In this document: positions 7,501-8,203 of the stretch, piece by piece
Layout: each line of letters opens with the position of its first letter
Position numbering within the stretch: the stretch's first letter is position 1
NCBI GenBank assembly: GCA_050175155.1
Contig: JBFXJF010000051.1
Location: 1-8,203, forward strand
Direction: 5' to 3'
Source: JBFXJF01 sp050175155
GTDB taxonomy: Bacteria > Bacillota > Bacilli > Tepidibacillales > Tepidibacillaceae
DNA: 8,203 nt
Notes under the pieces: generated by a model
What the model saw: the letters and a program-made list of their open reading frames with translations, nothing else
Database searches by the model: none
Told to the model about the DNA's origin: nothing
Program-made: the position numbers and the translations under genes

Positions 7501-8203
7501 CATCTAACAAGCATCACTATACCTGATTCTGTAACAAGTATCGGTTCCAATGCCTTTTATGGTTGCTACAATCTCACCAGTTTCAATATACCAAGTAGCG
7601 TTGTAAGTTTAAGCAGTAATGTTTTTTATGGATGTACACATTTATCAAGTTTATCATATCATGTTGTGGTTACTTCCTCTGGATATTACAATATTCAGAT
7701 TGAATATATCAGTAGTGTGAGCGTCAAAATCGATGGAGTAACAAACTATTTTCCTAATGATATTAAGCAGAAATATTTAACTGCTTGTAATCATACCATT
7801 TTGGCTGAATGTGCAAATATAGGAACAATGGTTTCATTTCCCATTATTGAAGCTACAGAATATATACCCAATTATATCGACATAGATAATATTTATATCG
7901 TGTTTTATGATGGTCCCGAGATGCAATATGCAACCTATGTTGTTTCTTCTTTATTTTATCAAGCCTATAACTTTGATTTGATTAATCGTTCCATTACTTT
8001 CACCAGTATTACCTGTGAATGGGAACTTGAGAATTTAAATTATCAAGAATTCCACTTAGTGCAAATGTTTATTGGTGAAAACTATTATTATGAAAATGGT
8101 GGGATATATTTTGAGTGTTACGATGGATATCAAGTATCTTCCAATACTTGGTCTTATTCAGCGACGGCATATAACATAACCATAACCTTTAGTCAATCGG
8201 AAT
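4588..8203 (+). CDS. Secreted subtilisin-like (S8) protease fused to BspA-type leucine-rich repeats (3' end missing)
   Basis: The frame is open from ATG 4588 to the window edge, 1205 codons with no stop. Residues 1-39 are a signal peptide (hydrophobic 12-29, likely cut after Ala38 or Ala39 in AYAA-D). Residues about 60-190 are an S8 prodomain: FADDRILVVLN near 63, ending ISAEPDYAF before the mature domain, as in many anaerobe S8 proteases. The catalytic domain spans about 195-490: Asp223 in VIDSG, His262 in NGHGTHCAG, oxyanion Asn362 in AAGNN and Ser442 in GTSMATPHVAG. All are present, so it should be active. CLNAETAV near 502 closes the fold. Residues 552-1016 hold about 16 BspA-type LRR units (SLTSITIPNSVTSIGSNAF.GC style) with three IPFVG-SRTA inserts at 684, 784 and 924. 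Such repeats usually bind host proteins, polysaccharide or other bacteria. Residues 1027-1205 are not recognised. The gene is translated 26 bases after the lipoprotein stop. Oddly, the usual Asn-x-Ser-x-Gly wall of the substrate cleft reads LSCSNC at 326-331. Confidence 0.95.
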   Translation, partial: MKIISSMKSKLLIIPLIMVLAMVAILFFAQGQVVSAYAADNTSETGIVTEYSAFGKASIEDDFADDRILVVLNRQETLRFKGWGIQDFSEIGIVSVENLTASSGDILNADISRHQFGESSQTRNVRALVNTEINADEFKTVLRLTLKESSKENVLYAIEKLRGSKDIISAEPDYAFQMTSTNPDDTYFRAGNQWGLNGTNGIRAPQAWSMATGSNTVMVGVIDSGIQADHPDLQGRVNTALSRDFTLPAPHIPATVTDTNGHGTHCAGIIGAQGNNGIGITGVAQNIQLVSLRISQQGGTAAAENTFASHVIMAINFAATENIPILSCSNCTQNFLGSAASLTAFETAVTNYTGLYINAAGNNARDNDANTGGFPRAQFRPNNFLSVGSLDSNGSLSSFSNWGINTVDIYAPGGSILSTWPTALTAQHDSGKPNYRTISGTSMATPHVAGVAALMLSINPNLTPQQLRNNIRDSATIVSLTTPNTSFWPWQNNSITFNGRCLNAETAVGVVATFSTRALSTTTIEIVGTALNRQLIGSIVIPETLDGRTVTQIEASAFSGQTGMSQITIPASVTSIGANVFENCTSLINVALPSNLTSIGSSAFKGCSSLSSITMPNSVTSMDSSAFENCTSLTNVALSNNLTSIGNSAFKGCSSLNSITIPNSVTSLGSNVFYGCSSLTDITIPFVGKSRTATGNDAKFVYIFGTIPFQLKTVSITSGTNIPQDAFYNCSNLTSITIPDSVTSIGSNAFNGCTNLSSLTIPNSVTSLGSDVLMGCSGLTSIKIPFVGQSRTAIDHYAKFGYLFGSTPYDGGDVIDQNGVNYYIPIFLETVEITSGTNIPEDAFYNYYWLENITLPNTITSIGSNAFYNCYWLGSITIPNTVTNIGANAFFYCLSLTSFTIPDSVASIGGNALGMCSSLQSITIPFVGQSRTATGNDAKFVYIFGTIPNQLKEVSITDVTTIPQDAFYNCSHLTSITIPDSVTSIGSNAFYGCYNLTSFNIPSSVVSLSSNVFYGCTHLSSLSYHVVVTSSGYYNIQIEYISSVSVKIDGVTNYFPNDIKQKYLTACNHTILAECANIGTMVSFPIIEATEYIPNYIDIDNIYIVFYDGPEMQYATYVVSSLFYQAYNFDLINRSITFTSITCEWELENLNYQEFHLVQMFIGENYYYENGGIYFECYDGYQVSSNTWSYSATAYNITITFSQSE
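6301..6576 (+). repeat. 138-base tandem duplication inside the LRR block
   Basis: Bases 6301-6438 and 6439-6576 are head-to-tail copies of two LRR units (46 codons each). By hand I count 20 differences in 138 positions, about 86% identity, with no indels. At least 9 differences are at third codon positions and the frame is kept, so the copies look like a fairly recent in-frame duplication under selection. Confidence 0.85.
6612..7560 (+). repeat. Direct repeats 720 bases apart inside the LRR block
   Basis: The segment about 6612-6840 recurs at 7332-7560, offset exactly 720 bases (240 codons) and closely similar at both DNA and protein level: IPFVG.SRTATGNDAKF, YIFGTIP, IPQDAFYNCS and SITIPDSVTSIGSNAF appear in both. 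A third, more diverged copy of the insert starts at 6937. Such copies allow in-frame loss or gain of repeats by recombination. Confidence 0.85.

Larger units (their letters stand above)
6241..7635 (+). repeat. BspA-type LRR-coding repeat block
   Basis: About 16 units of roughly 23 residues can be counted by their AF/VF...C ends (SAFSG, NVFENC, SAFKGC, SAFENC and on to NVFYGC at 1012-1016). Units are Asn/Ser/Thr-rich and vary mainly at surface positions. Three longer inserts beginning IPFVG at residues 684, 784 and 924 break the rhythm and give the block a second, larger repeat level. Confidence 0.92.

Overview
The window reads as an AT-rich, low-GC Gram-positive (Bacillota) genome, most likely an anaerobic gut-type Clostridia or Erysipelotrichia relative. 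Supporting signs are strong AGGAGG-type ribosome sites 8 bases before starts, a Sec lipoprotein lipobox, a Gram-positive style Rhs/YD-repeat protein, and a secreted S8 protease carrying BspA-type leucine-rich repeats. All stops seen are TAA, Trp is TGG throughout and no in-frame TGA occurs, so the standard code fits. The taxon is inferred from protein style, not proven.

Left part (1-3513): a polymorphic-toxin locus. The 3' end of a large rhs gene (872 codons visible, 5' end outside the window) has YD repeats, the Rhs core-closing motif, a hydrophobic segment and a C-terminal GIY-YIG nuclease domain with its catalytic residues recognisable. The next gene starts 18 bases after the rhs stop, has a good ribosome site, and by position and N-terminal style is the cognate immunity protein.

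Middle (3514-4117): about 600 non-coding bases. They hold four TACGCA-headed units at an exact 31-base period (possibly a transposase-binding end of a lost insertion sequence), a long Rho-independent terminator facing right (3721-3772), a small dyad, and two candidate rightward promoters in front of the next operon.

Right part (4118-8203): a two-gene operon. A small lipoprotein (147 aa) resembles the PrcB C-terminal family, which partners subtilisin-like proteases. Twenty-six bases after its stop begins a very large secreted subtilisin-like protease. It has a signal peptide, an S8 prodomain, a catalytic domain with Asp223/His262/Ser442, about 16 BspA-type LRR units with nested DNA repeats, and an unrecognised C-terminal region. 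It stays open to the window end (1205 codons) with no stop.

Both halves are about surface or secreted proteins that meet other cells or host material. The left delivers a nuclease and protects against it. The right likely exports a protease that may be assembled with, or controlled by, a membrane-anchored lipoprotein. Hand-counted GC is lower in the left half (25-30% in sampled lines) than in the right (38-50%), suggesting the toxin locus and protease operon have different histories, with the 31-base array between them.
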